35,749 nt of DNA from CAZPUI01 sp964415525 (lineage in GTDB: Bacteria > Acidobacteriota > Holophagae > Holophagales > Holophagaceae), in assembly GCA_964415525.1 (NCBI GenBank), contig CAYQAS010000038.1, positions 1 to 35,749 of the forward strand. Reading direction: 5' to 3'. Positions 1 to 8,600 of the stretch are shown here, in pieces (within the stretch, counting starts at the first letter, position 1; the number at the start of each line of letters is the position of its first letter). The position numbers and the translations under genes are program-made. The notes beneath the pieces were generated by a model. That model searched no databases. It was not told the DNA's origin and saw nothing but the letters and a program-made list of their open reading frames with translations.

Positions 1-1795
1 TGTCGAAGGGGAGCATCTTCACCTTCACGGCGCCGGTGCCCACCAGGGCCATGGAGCCCGCCAGCAGGACCACGACGCCGCCGAAGAAGGCCCAGCGCAC
101 CTTCGCGCTCGACAACAGGGCGTGCATGACCTTGCGGTAGATCCGGGTGCTCCAGGAGTCGGGAGCGGTCTCCTCACTGTGGTCGCTGACCGGCTCCGCA
201 GGCACCGTGTCGCAGGTGGCGGGATGGAGCCCCGTCTCGTCGGTCTCCGGCAGGTTGGCTTCTTTTTTGAACACCTTCAGCGCCGCCCAGGGACTGATGA
301 CGAAGGCGATGACGAGACTGAAGAGCATGGCCAAGGACGCGCCGATGGGAATGGGCCGCATGTAGGGGCCCATCAGACCGCGCACGAAAGCCATGGGCAG
401 GATCGCGGCGATGACGGCGAAGGTGGCCAGGATCGTCGGGTTGCCCACCTCGTCCACCGCCTCCACCACCATGCGACTGAAGCTGCGGCGCGGCCCCGGA
501 AGGTGCATGTGGCGATGGATGTTCTCCACCACCACGATGGCGTCGTCCACCAGGATGCCGATGGAGAAGATCAGCGCGAAGAGCGTGATGCGGTTGAGGG
601 TGTAGCCGAAAAGGTAGGTGAGCAGCAGGGTGAGGGCCAGGGTCACGGGCACGGCGATGCCCACCACCACCGCGCTCCGCCAGCCCATGGCCACTCCGAT
701 GAGGGCGATGACGCTGAGGGTCGCAATGAGGAGATGCTCGATCAGTTCGTTGGACTTGTCCCCGGCGGTCTCGCCGTAGTTGCGGGTGACCGTAAGCTTC
801 AGGTCCCGAGGCACCAGGGAGCCCCGCAGCGCTTCGACCTTGTGGAGCACGGTCTCGGCCAGCGCCGTGGCATTGGTGCCCTTGCGCTTGGAGAGCACGA
901 CGGTGACTGCGGGTGCGAAGCCCTCCGCCGCCGTGCCATGCATGACCATGGCCGGTTCAGGCTCGGGGCCATCCGTCACCCGGGCCACATCCGCCAGGTA
1001 GACAGGCCGGCCGTTCTTCACGCTGACCACCAGGCGGTTCAGCGCCCTCGCCTCCAGCACGAAGCCCGTGGCCTCCACCACCGTCTGACGGTTGCGGTCC
1101 ACCAGAGCGCCCGCAGGCAGCTGACGCTCCGCAGTCTCCAGGGCGGGCTGCAGCTCCCCCAGGCTCATGCCCAGGGCCCGCAGCTTCTCGGGGTCCGGCT
1201 CGATGCGCACCATGCGCCGGGCGCCGCCGACGACCTTCACCTGGGCGGCGCTGGGCACGGTGCTCAGCTCCCGGGAGAGGGCCTCGCCCATCGCCCGGAG
1301 CTGGCCCGGGGTCTGGTTCTGGCCATGCAGCGTGAGGCTGAGGAAGGGCACGTCATCGATGGTGAGGGCCTTCACGATGGGCTGCAGGGCCCCGCTGGGC
1401 AGCAGGTCCCGGTGGCTCATCAGCTCCTGGTGCACCTTCACCAGGCTCTGCTCCTGGTCCTCGTTCACCTTGAAGCGCACCGTGACGAGGGCCACATGGG
1501 GCATGGAGCTGCTGTAGAGGTATTCCACCCCGGGAATGCCCCAGAGGCGCTTCTCCAGGGGGGTCGTGACCTGGCTCTCGATCTCCTTCGGGGAGGCACC
1601 CGGCATCGGAATGTAGACATCGACCATGGGCACGACGATCTGAGGCTCCTCCTCCCGGGGCGTCAGCGTCACCGCCAGCACGCCAAGGAGGATGGAAGCC
1701 AGGACCAGGAGCGGGGTCAGCTTGCTGCGGAGGAACATCTTTGCCAGCTGGCCGGCGAGGCCGAGGCGTTTGGGCTTTTCTTCAGGATTGGACAT
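1..1795 (-). CDS. RND efflux transporter permease subunit, partial (C-terminus beyond left edge)
   Basis: Inner-membrane proton-driven pump of the AcrB-like resistance-nodulation-division family. 598 codons are visible from ATG 1795 and the frame is open to base 2. After a short cytoplasmic start, TM1 (about residues 21-43) leads into PREEEPQI and the porter domain, including a PGASPKEIE motif typical of the family. A cluster of TM helices follows from about residue 340, with GILVDDAIVVVENIHRH as the TM4 region that carries the proton-relay aspartates. The start is preceded by AGGTGA. It lies 35 nt after the adaptor stop codon, in an arsR-tolC-adaptor-permease operon. Substrate cannot be read from the sequence; the ArsR-type regulator hints at a toxic metal or redox-active compound, but that is inference. 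The truncation is only due to the window edge. Confidence 0.95.
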   Translation of the reverse strand, partial: MSNPEEKPKRLGLAGQLAKMFLRSKLTPLLVLASILLGVLAVTLTPREEEPQIVVPMVDVYIPMPGASPKEIESQVTTPLEKRLWGIPGVEYLYSSSMPHVALVTVRFKVNEDQEQSLVKVHQELMSHRDLLPSGALQPIVKALTIDDVPFLSLTLHGQNQTPGQLRAMGEALSRELSTVPSAAQVKVVGGARRMVRIEPDPEKLRALGMSLGELQPALETAERQLPAGALVDRNRQTVVEATGFVLEARALNRLVVSVKNGRPVYLADVARVTDGPEPEPAMVMHGTAAEGFAPAVTVVLSKRKGTNATALAETVLHKVEALRGSLVPRDLKLTVTRNYGETAGDKSNELIEHLLIATLSVIALIGVAMGWRSAVVVGIAVPVTLALTLLLTYLFGYTLNRITLFALIFSIGILVDDAIVVVENIHRHMHLPGPRRSFSRMVVEAVDEVGNPTILATFAVIAAILPMAFVRGLMGPYMRPIPIGASLAMLFSLVIAFVISPWAALKVFKKEANLPETDETGLHPATCDTVPAEPVSDHSEETAPDSWSTRIYRKVMHALLSSAKVRWAFFGGVVVLLAGSMALVGTGAVKVKMLPFD

Positions 1796-1830
1796 GGGAA
1801 GTCACCTGCGAGGAAGGGTTCGAGGAAGGC

Positions 1831-2853
1831 TCAGTGCTTGCCGCGGGCGATCTGCACCGGCTGGCCGTCTTTGAGCTCCCCCGGCGTGTCGATGACCGCC
1901 TCACCCTTCACCAGGCCAGCCCGGACGGGCAATCGATCCCCCTGGGGGGCGCCCAGGCTCAGCCAGCGCAGCTCGGCCTTGCCCTCCCGAACCACGAACA
2001 CGCCATTCAGCTCTCCCCGCTGCACCAGGGCACTGGTCGGCACAAAGAGCTCCCGGCTCGGCACGGCCTTGCCGGGCAGCTTGATCCTCCCGAAACTGCC
2101 GCTCCGAAGGCCTTCCAGGCCCTTGACCACCCGCGCCCGGAGGGCACCGCGATGGCTGACGGGATCCGCCCCGGTGCTGAGCCCCGTGATCTGGACCGTG
2201 CCCGGCTTTCCATCCACCTCGAAGGGCAGGATCTGGCCCATTTTCAGCCCCTGAGCCTCCGCCTCCGTCACGCTGCCGGTGAATTCCAGCGCTCCCTGCC
2301 CCTCCAGCTCCACCAACGGCATGCCAGGGCCCACCAGATCGCCCTCATTCACCCGTCGGCTCTGCACGACCCCCGCGAAGGGCGCCCGCAGCTGGGTGTA
2401 GCCCAGGTTCGCCTTCACCGCGGCCAGACCCGCCTGGGCCTGGGCCAGCTGCACCTGTGCCAGGTCGAGCTCCGCCGGGATGGCGGCGTTCTGCCTGGCG
2501 AGGTTTTCGATGCGCCGCATGTGGGCGGCGGCGGTCGCCACGGCGGTCTCCGCCGCCTTCAGCCCGCCCTGCAGGTCCTCGTCGGAGAGGCTCACCAACA
2601 GCGCCCCGGCGGCCACGCGCTGTCCCTCGGTCACGTGGACCCGCTTCACGGAGGCCGCCAACCGGGTGGCGAGGGTGGCCCGCTGGGTGGCGGTGAGGGT
2701 GGCCGCCACCCAGCCCTCCGGAGCGCCGTCCGCGGTGGGGGCGAGCGTCACGTTGACCGTGGGCAGGGGGGTGGCGCCCGGGGCCTCCTTCTTGCTGCAG
2801 GCGAGGCCCGCGATCATCAGGGCCAGGGCGGGGAGGATCAGGATCCGGGACAT
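1831..2853 (-). CDS. RND efflux periplasmic adaptor subunit (HlyD/AcrA-type lipoprotein)
   Basis: Membrane-fusion protein that would bridge the pump and the outer-membrane channel, 340 aa. The N-terminus is a lipoprotein signal ending in the lipobox LAGLAC-like sequence IAGLAC (Cys at about residue 19), so the protein should be lipid-anchored. A biotinyl/lipoyl-like hairpin (VTEGQRVAAGALLVSLSD) precedes an Ala/Gln-rich coiled coil (about 95-150). Then comes the lipoyl second half, with LRAPFAGVVQSRRVNEGD as the family hallmark, and beta-barrel and membrane-proximal domains to the C-terminus. Its ribosome binding site AAGGAG lies inside the last codons of the upstream TolC-like gene and the two genes are separated by 3 nt, so they should be translationally coupled. 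Confidence 0.95.
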   Translation of the reverse strand: MSRILILPALALMIAGLACSKKEAPGATPLPTVNVTLAPTADGAPEGWVAATLTATQRATLATRLAASVKRVHVTEGQRVAAGALLVSLSDEDLQGGLKAAETAVATAAAHMRRIENLARQNAAIPAELDLAQVQLAQAQAGLAAVKANLGYTQLRAPFAGVVQSRRVNEGDLVGPGMPLVELEGQGALEFTGSVTEAEAQGLKMGQILPFEVDGKPGTVQITGLSTGADPVSHRGALRARVVKGLEGLRSGSFGRIKLPGKAVPSRELFVPTSALVQRGELNGVFVVREGKAELRWLSLGAPQGDRLPVRAGLVKGEAVIDTPGELKDGQPVQIARGKH

Positions 2854-2856
2854 CGT

Positions 2857-4155
2857 CTACTCCTTCACGTTCTCGATGGGTTGTCCGAGGGCCAGGGCCA
2901 GCGCGGCCTGGCCGAGGCGGTGTTCAAGCTGGCTGGCGAGCAGCAGGGTGCGCGCCCCGGTGAGGCCGCTCTCCGCGTCCAGCACTTCCACCAGGGGCAG
3001 GAGGCCCTCCCGGTGCCGCGCGATGCGAATGGCCCTCACCGATTCCGAGGCCTCCACCGCCACGCGTGCGAAGGCGATCTTCTGGGCGGCGGTGTTCACC
3101 GCGCGGCGCGCTTCCTCCACCTCACGGGCGGCCACCTGGGACTGCCATGTGGCCTGGAGTTCAGCCGCGCGGGCCTGGGCCCGGGCCGCGCTGAGGCGCC
3201 GAGTGTCCGCCAGGGAAAAAGACCACTTCGCGCCGAGGCTGGCGGTGGTCCAGTTCCCGCCGCTTCCCCAGGACTGCCGAAGTGTTCCGGCGGTGAGCTG
3301 GAGCCCGACCTCCGGCTTGAGGGTGCCAACGGCGGCCCGCACGCCTTCCCGGGCCGCCTGGGCCTGGGCCTGAGCCGCGGCGAGATCGCCTCGGCGCCCC
3401 GCCTCCGCGCTTGGCACCATCTCCGTCTCCAGGGGGGTCACCAGACTCGCCTCGGACACCGGGATCCCCACCAGGAGGGCCAGACCCGAACGAGCCGAGG
3501 CGACGCGGGCCTTCGCTTCCGTCACCCCCGCCTCCGCCTGCGCCCGGAAGGCCCGGGTGCGCTCCCCTTCCGATTTCAGCAGAAGCCCCTGCTCCACCCG
3601 CGCCAGGACGAAGCGCTCGGTCTCCTGGGCCTGCCGGAGCGTGTCCTCCGCATACCGTAGCCCCTGTTCCGCCACCTGGGCCCCGAAATAGGCCTGGGTG
3701 ATGGCGAACGCCACCTGCTGACGACGGTGCGCCTGGGAGGCCACTTCGGCCCCAGCCATGGCGGCCCCTGCCCGGCGCGCCGCATCCAGCCTTCCCCCCG
3801 CATACAGCGGCTGTGAGAGGGTCAGCGTGGCACCCGTGCCCTGGATGGGATCCGGACGGTTCAGCCGGGAGGGCAGGAAGTCCATCTGGGAGATGCGGGC
3901 CTGATCCAGCTTCGTACCGAACGCCATCATCGGCTCGTCCGTGCGCAGGAAGCCCAGGCCCAGGGCGGCGGTCGGCAGCCGCAGGTCCCGCAGGGCCGCG
4001 GCCTCGGCTTCCGCCTTTTCCACCATCGCCTGCCCCGCCTGCAACCCTGTCTGCCGGCTCCACGCCATGCGGATGGCCTCTTGGAGGGCCAGGGGTTCGG
4101 CTCCGGCGAGCACCATCGCCACCGCGGGCCAAAGTAAAGCGATTCGATTCTTCAT
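2857..4155 (-). CDS. TolC-family outer-membrane efflux channel
   Basis: Outer-membrane exit duct of the tripartite pump, 432 aa. I chose ATG 4155 because GGAG lies 9 nt upstream, and translation from there begins with a clear signal peptide (MKNRIALLWPAVAMVLAGA). An upstream in-frame GTG at 4170 would place the ribosome site inside the coding region. The mature part shows the two-fold repeated Ala/Gln/Arg-rich coiled-coil helices of outer-membrane efflux proteins. GLGFLRTDEPMMAFGTK and SQPLYAGGRLDAARR are the repeat-1 beta/helix transitions, and LGAKWSFSLADTRRLSAARAQ is the equivalent in repeat 2. It is the second gene of the operon, 71 nt after the arsR stop and 3 nt before the adaptor. Confidence 0.93.
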   Translation of the reverse strand: MKNRIALLWPAVAMVLAGAEPLALQEAIRMAWSRQTGLQAGQAMVEKAEAEAAALRDLRLPTAALGLGFLRTDEPMMAFGTKLDQARISQMDFLPSRLNRPDPIQGTGATLTLSQPLYAGGRLDAARRAGAAMAGAEVASQAHRRQQVAFAITQAYFGAQVAEQGLRYAEDTLRQAQETERFVLARVEQGLLLKSEGERTRAFRAQAEAGVTEAKARVASARSGLALLVGIPVSEASLVTPLETEMVPSAEAGRRGDLAAAQAQAQAAREGVRAAVGTLKPEVGLQLTAGTLRQSWGSGGNWTTASLGAKWSFSLADTRRLSAARAQARAAELQATWQSQVAAREVEEARRAVNTAAQKIAFARVAVEASESVRAIRIARHREGLLPLVEVLDAESGLTGARTLLLASQLEHRLGQAALALALGQPIENVKE

Positions 4156-4226
4156 GTTTGATATCTCCACGTCGTGCTGAATTTAGAGTTGGCCGGGACC
4201 GAAGAATCCATTTGTCCTATCGGACG

Positions 4227-4559
4227 TCAACGAAGCGCCTGAAAGACTCGCTCCACCCGCGCCGCGGCGAATCGGCTCACCAGGGCGCAGGCCTGACCCA
4301 CCACCGGCATCACGGGACTGAAGTGGACGGTGTTGCCGTGAGCCTCCCGAACCACCAGCCCCACCTGGGCGAGGTGGGCGAGGTGCTTGCTCGTGTTGGC
4401 CTGGGAGAGTCCGGTCCGGACCACGATCAGGCTCTGGCTCAGAGGCGCCCCCGCCTCCAGCAGCACCCGGAGGATGCGCAGGCGGGAGACGTCGCCCAGG
4501 CTGCTGAATATGCGGCTGATCTCTTCGATCATGGCGTCTGTGAGGGGGGTGGGAGCCAT
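4227..4559 (-). CDS. ArsR-family winged-helix transcriptional regulator
   Basis: Likely autorepressor of the efflux operon that follows it, 110 aa. The winged-helix core is plain: SSLGDVSRLRILRVLLEAGA (dimer and first helices), LSQANTSKHLAHLAQVGLV (recognition helix), and a wing REAHGNTVHFSP. The classical ArsR/SmtB metal motif ELCVCDL is absent; the corresponding segment is PLSQSLIVVRTGLSQ. The only cysteine visible is in QACAL near the C-terminus, so the inducer is unlikely to be sensed by the canonical Cys pair. ATG 4559 is preceded by GGTGA. A longer in-frame reading from 4625 exists but would run through the promoter and palindrome, so I rejected it. Confidence 0.9.
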   Translation of the reverse strand: MAPTPLTDAMIEEISRIFSSLGDVSRLRILRVLLEAGAPLSQSLIVVRTGLSQANTSKHLAHLAQVGLVVREAHGNTVHFSPVMPVVGQACALVSRFAAARVERVFQALR

Positions 4560-4568
4560 TGTTTCACC

Positions 4569-4606
4569 ATACAACCATATAGTTATACAAAATCCAGCCG
4601 TGTCAA
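4569..4606 (-). promoter_or_regulatory. Promoter and probable ArsR operator of the efflux operon
   Basis: On the minus strand a perfect -35 TTGACA (4606-4601) is followed by an AT-rich segment in which the -10 must lie (AACTAT or ACTATA at 16-17 nt spacing). The same segment is an imperfect palindrome at 4569-4588 (ATACAACCATATAGTTATAC on the plus strand; 14 of 20 positions symmetric). It sits in an otherwise GC-rich neighbourhood, immediately before the arsR ribosome site. ArsR-family repressors typically bind such AT-rich palindromes over the -10, so autoregulation is the natural reading. The operator assignment is inference. Confidence 0.6.
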
Positions 4607-4617
4607 GGGCGGAAAAT

Positions 4618-4633
4618 TGTTCCACGTGGAACC
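4618..4633. other. parS-like ParB binding site
   Basis: TGTTCCACGTGGAACC, containing the 14-bp perfect palindrome GTTCCACGTGGAAC. It matches the Bacillus subtilis parS sequence TGTTCCACGTGAAACA at 14 of 16 positions, and Pseudomonas-type parS sites carry the symmetric GTTCCACGTGGAAC core. It lies in the short intergenic gap between divergent arsR and the MBL-fold gene, where it is free of coding constraint. An E-box-like CACGTG operator for a neighbouring gene is the alternative. Confidence 0.6.
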
Positions 4634-4651
4634 GCGAACGGGAGCCCCCGG

Positions 4652-4663
4652 TACCATGAGGTC
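4652..4663 (+). promoter_or_regulatory. Candidate leaderless promoter of the MBL-fold gene (-10 TACCAT)
   Basis: TACCAT is followed by 6 nt and then the ATG at 4664, and no ribosome binding site of useful length is present. This TANNNT-N6-ATG arrangement recurs at other starts in the window. No convincing -35 is visible; the position where it should lie abuts the parS-like palindrome. Confidence 0.4.
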
Positions 4664-5491
4664 ATGCCTGCCGCCCCTCGCTTGAGCCTCCTGGTGGACA
4701 CCCGGAGCCGGGTGCCTGGATTGCGCACGGAGCCGGGCTTCAGCCTCCTGGTGGAGACGGGGACCCAGACCCTCCTGCTCGACACCGGTACCTCCGGGGC
4801 CTTCCTGGGCAACCTGCTGGAGCTGGGTCGGATGCCGGAGTGCCTCGACCACCTCCTACTCAGCCATGGCCATATGGACCATGCCGGTGGACTGCCGGAG
4901 GCCCTGGCGGCCTGGCCGGAGGTGGAGGTGCTGCTGCATCCCACCGCCAAGGTCCCCCGGTGGAGCCTCTACAAGGACCACCCGCCTCGGGCATTGGGCT
5001 TCCCTGCCCGGAGCCAAAAGGCCCTGGCCGCCCATCGCGGCGCCGTGCGTTCGGTGGGAGATAGGCTGGAATTGGCCCCGGGACTGGAACTGCTGGGTCC
5101 GGCCCCCTGCCGCCACCCGGAGGAACTGCGCAGTGGACCGTTCTTCATGGATCCCGAGGGTCGGGAACCCGATCCCTTCGCCGATGAGCTCACCCTCTGT
5201 CTGGACACCCCGGAAGGCCTCGTGTTGGTGCTGGGCTGCTGCCACGGCGGGGTGCTGAACACCCTGGAACATGCCCTGGAGCAGACAGGCGCAGCCCGCA
5301 TCCGCGCGGTAGTGGGCGGCCTGCACCTCGCCAAGGCCGGCAAAGGACGCCTCGCCTTCACCGCCGAGGGCTTGTTGCGTCTTGGCAGTCCCGAGCTTCA
5401 CCTCTGCCACTGCACCGGGGCCGAGGCCTGTGAGGTGCTGCCGAATGTGGTCCAGATCCTCCAGGCCGGAAACGTCGTGACCTTCGCATGA
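4664..5491 (+). CDS. MBL-fold metallo-hydrolase (COG1237 type)
   Basis: Probable cytoplasmic metallo-beta-lactamase-fold hydrolase, 275 aa, without signal peptide. The metal motif is H68-G-H70-M-D72-H73 (SHGHMDHAGG). It is preceded by LLLDTGTSG and followed by the later ligands in VLGCCHGGVLNTLEH and GLHL. The C-terminal LHLCHCTGAEAC matches the HCTG signature of the COG1237 branch, whose archaeal members are annotated as dihydropterin-ribofuranosylaminobenzene phosphate synthases. The true substrate in bacteria is generally unknown and I do not assign one. The gene stands alone, divergent from arsR, with a 137-nt gap to purL. Confidence 0.88.
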   Translation: MPAAPRLSLLVDTRSRVPGLRTEPGFSLLVETGTQTLLLDTGTSGAFLGNLLELGRMPECLDHLLLSHGHMDHAGGLPEALAAWPEVEVLLHPTAKVPRWSLYKDHPPRALGFPARSQKALAAHRGAVRSVGDRLELAPGLELLGPAPCRHPEELRSGPFFMDPEGREPDPFADELTLCLDTPEGLVLVLGCCHGGVLNTLEHALEQTGAARIRAVVGGLHLAKAGKGRLAFTAEGLLRLGSPELHLCHCTGAEACEVLPNVVQILQAGNVVTFA

Positions 5492-5566
5492 AGGCGGTCG
5501 AACGATAAACGCTGTGCATCCGGGCGATGTGGGTGACCGGTGACACGAACGCACCGCCCTGACGGC

Positions 5567-5609
5567 TATGATGGACGTGGATCCTGGCGCCGTCGTTCGG
5601 CCGATCCAC
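5567..5609 (+). promoter_or_regulatory. purL -10 box and 5' leader hairpin
   Basis: TATGAT at 5567-5572 is a good -10 hexamer; no matching -35 is seen at normal spacing. It would give a leader of roughly 50 nt. That leader contains a 7-bp perfect stem GTGGATC (5577-5583) / GATCCAC (5603-5609) with additional GGC/GCC pairing possible in the loop. The stem is released before the AGAAGGGA ribosome site. It does not match the purine riboswitch consensus that I know. Confidence 0.35.
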
Positions 5610-5628
5610 ACCTAGAAGGGACCCGGAC

Positions 5629-8600
5629 ATGCCCGACATCCGCCGACTCTTTGTCGAGAAGAAGCCCGAATTCGCCGTGGAGGCGAGGCACATCCTGCAC
5701 GATCTGCGGGAGAACCTGGGGCTGAAGGCGCTGGAGGGCGTCCGCCTCGTCATCCGCTACGACGTGGAAGGCCTGACGGACGCGAACATCGAGGCCGCGC
5801 GCTGGACGATCTTCGCCGAACCGCCGGTGGACACGGTCTCGGACGAGACCCTGAGCCTGGGTGCGGACGAGACGGCCTTCACCGTGGAATACCTGCCGGG
5901 CCAGTACGATCAGCGGGCCGACAGTGCCACGCAGTGCTTGCAGTTGCTGAGCCACGGCGCCCGCCCCGCCGTCGCCTGTGGCCGCGTCTACATCTTCAAG
6001 GGTGCCCTGAGCCCCGACGACATCGCCCGCGCCAAGGCCTACCTCGTGAACCCCGTGGACAGCCGCGAAGCCAGCCCGAAGAAGCCCGCGACCCTGAACC
6101 CGACCCTGCCCGCCCCGGAAGACGTGCCGGTGCTCACCGGTTTCAGCACCGCTGACGAGGCCGGTCTGCTGCAGTTCCAGGCCGATCACGGCATGGCGAT
6201 GACCCTGGCCGACCTCACGCACACCCAGGCCTACTTCCGGGATGTGGAACGCCGCGAGCCCACCGAGACCGAGCTGCGGATGCTGGACACCTACTGGTCC
6301 GACCACTGCCGCCACACGACCTTCCTCACCGAACTGACGGATGTCGCCGTGGAGGCCAGTCCCTTCACCGTCACCGCCCAGGCCACCTACGGCGAATACA
6401 AGGCGCTCCGTGCCGAGGTCTTCGGCGAGCGCCTGAAGGACAAGCCCGAGTGCCTGATGGACATCGCGCTGCTCCCGGCGCGGCACTTCAAGAAGATCGG
6501 CAAGCTGGATGACCAGGAAGTCACCAGCGAGATCAACGCCTGCTCGCTCGTGGTGGACATCGACAACACGGCCGCGCCGGGTGGTACAGAGCAGTGGCTC
6601 TTCATGTTCAAGAACGAGACCCACAACCATCCCACCGAGATCGAGCCCTTCGGCGGCGCGGCCACCTGCCTGGGCGGCGCCATCCGCGATCCGCTCTCCG
6701 GTCGGGCCTACGTCTACCAGTCCATGCGCGTCACCGGTGCGGGCGATCCCACGGTGCCCGTGAGCGAGACGACGCCGGGCAAGCTGCCTCAGCGCAAGAT
6801 CACGACGGAGGCCGCCGCGGGCTTCTCCAGCTACGGCAACCAGATCGGCCTCTGCACCGGTCAGGTCGTCGAGGTCTATGACCCCGGCTACGTCGCCAAG
6901 CGCATGGAGATCGGCGCCGTCGTCGGTGCCGTGCCCCGGGCCCAGGTCCGCCGCGAGGAACCCCTCCCTGGCGACGTCATCATCCTCGTGGGTGGCCGCA
7001 CGGGCCGGGACGGCGTCGGCGGCGCCACCGGTTCCTCCAAGAGCCACACCGAAGACAGCATCGAGACCTGCGGCGCCGAGGTGCAGAAGGGCGACGCCCC
7101 CATGGAGCGCAAGCTCCAGCGCCTCTTCCGCAAGGCCGAGTTCAGCCAGCTCGTGAAGAAGTGCAACGACTTCGGCGCGGGCGGCGTGAGTGTCGCCATC
7201 GGCGAGCTGGCGGACGGCCTGGAGATCGACCTGGATGTCGTGCCCAAGAAATACGAAGGCCTGAACGGCACCGAGCTCGCCATCGCCGAGAGCCAGGAGC
7301 GCATGGCTGTGGTCGTGGAGCCCAAGGACGCCGCGGAAGTGATCCGGCAGGCCAACGCCGAGAACCTCGAGGCCGTGCTGGTCGCCAAGGTCACGGCGGA
7401 ACCCCGCCTGCGCATGACATGGCGCGGCAAGACCATCGTCGACCTGAGCCGCGCCTTCATCGATACGAACGGCGCCGCCCAGTTCGCCCAGGCCTGCGTG
7501 ACGGCCCCCGAACCCGACGGCAATCCCCTGGTGGCCCCGGCGGTGACGGAAAGCGAGATCGCCACCCGCTGGATGAGCCAGCTGGCGGACCTCAACACCT
7601 GCTCCCAGCGCGGTCTCACCGAGAAGTTCGACTGCACCATCGGTGCGGGCACCATCCTGCTGCCCTACGGCGGCCGCACCCGCCGCACGCCGTCGGAGGC
7701 CATGGTGGCCAAGTTCCCGGTGCAGGGCGGCGATACCAAGTCCGCCAGCGCCATGAGCCACGGCTTCTTCCCCCAGATCAGCCGCTGGTCGCCCTTCCAC
7801 GGCGCCGTGTGGGCCCACGTCCAGGCCGCGGCCAAGCTCGTCGCCGTCGGCGGCGACCACCACAAGCTGCGCTTCACCCTGCAGGAATACTTCGGCAAGC
7901 CCATGGGCGATGCCGCCCGCTGGGGCCAGCCCCTGGCCGCCCTCCTCGGCGCGCTCCATGCGGAGCTGGCCATGGAGACCCCCGCCATCGGCGGCAAGGA
8001 CAGCATGTCCGGCACCTTCAAGGATCTGGACGTGCCGCCCACCCTCGTCGCCTTCGCGGTGAATGTCGTCCAGGCGGATCAAGTCACGAGCCCGGAGTTC
8101 AAGGCCTTCAAGCATCCCGTCGTCCTCGTGGAACTGCCCCGCACCGCGGAGGAGCTGCCGGACTGGACCGCCCTGGAAGCCACCTACAGCCGCATCGGCC
8201 AGCTGGTGCGCGCCGGCCGCGTGAAGGCCGCCAAGGTGGTGGGCATGGACGGCCTCTGCGCCGCGCTGTCCCTCATGGCCTTCGGCAACGAGGTCGGGCT
8301 GGCCCTGGCCCGCAAGGAGGCGCCCTTCTGGTTCGCCCCACGCCCCGGCGCATTTGTCCTCGAGCTCGACAGCGAGCCCTCGCACTGCCTGGAAGGCCTC
8401 AGCTGGACCCACCTCGGCACGACGCTCGAGGAGATGGCCATCCACGTCGGCGGCCACCGCATCGACCTCCAGGAGGCCATGGCGATCTGGGAAGGCAAGC
8501 TGGAGCACGTCTTCCCCACAAAGCTGGAGGAGGACGAGACGACGGCCCCGGTGCCGCCCTTCGTGCCGATCCACGCCACGGAACGCCGCAGCCCCGCCCT

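Noticed and set aside
122..3660. Two long plus-strand open frames across the RND/adaptor/TolC region
   Set aside because: They are antisense to three convincing efflux genes with ribosome sites and signal peptides, and encode His/Arg/Gly-rich nonsense.
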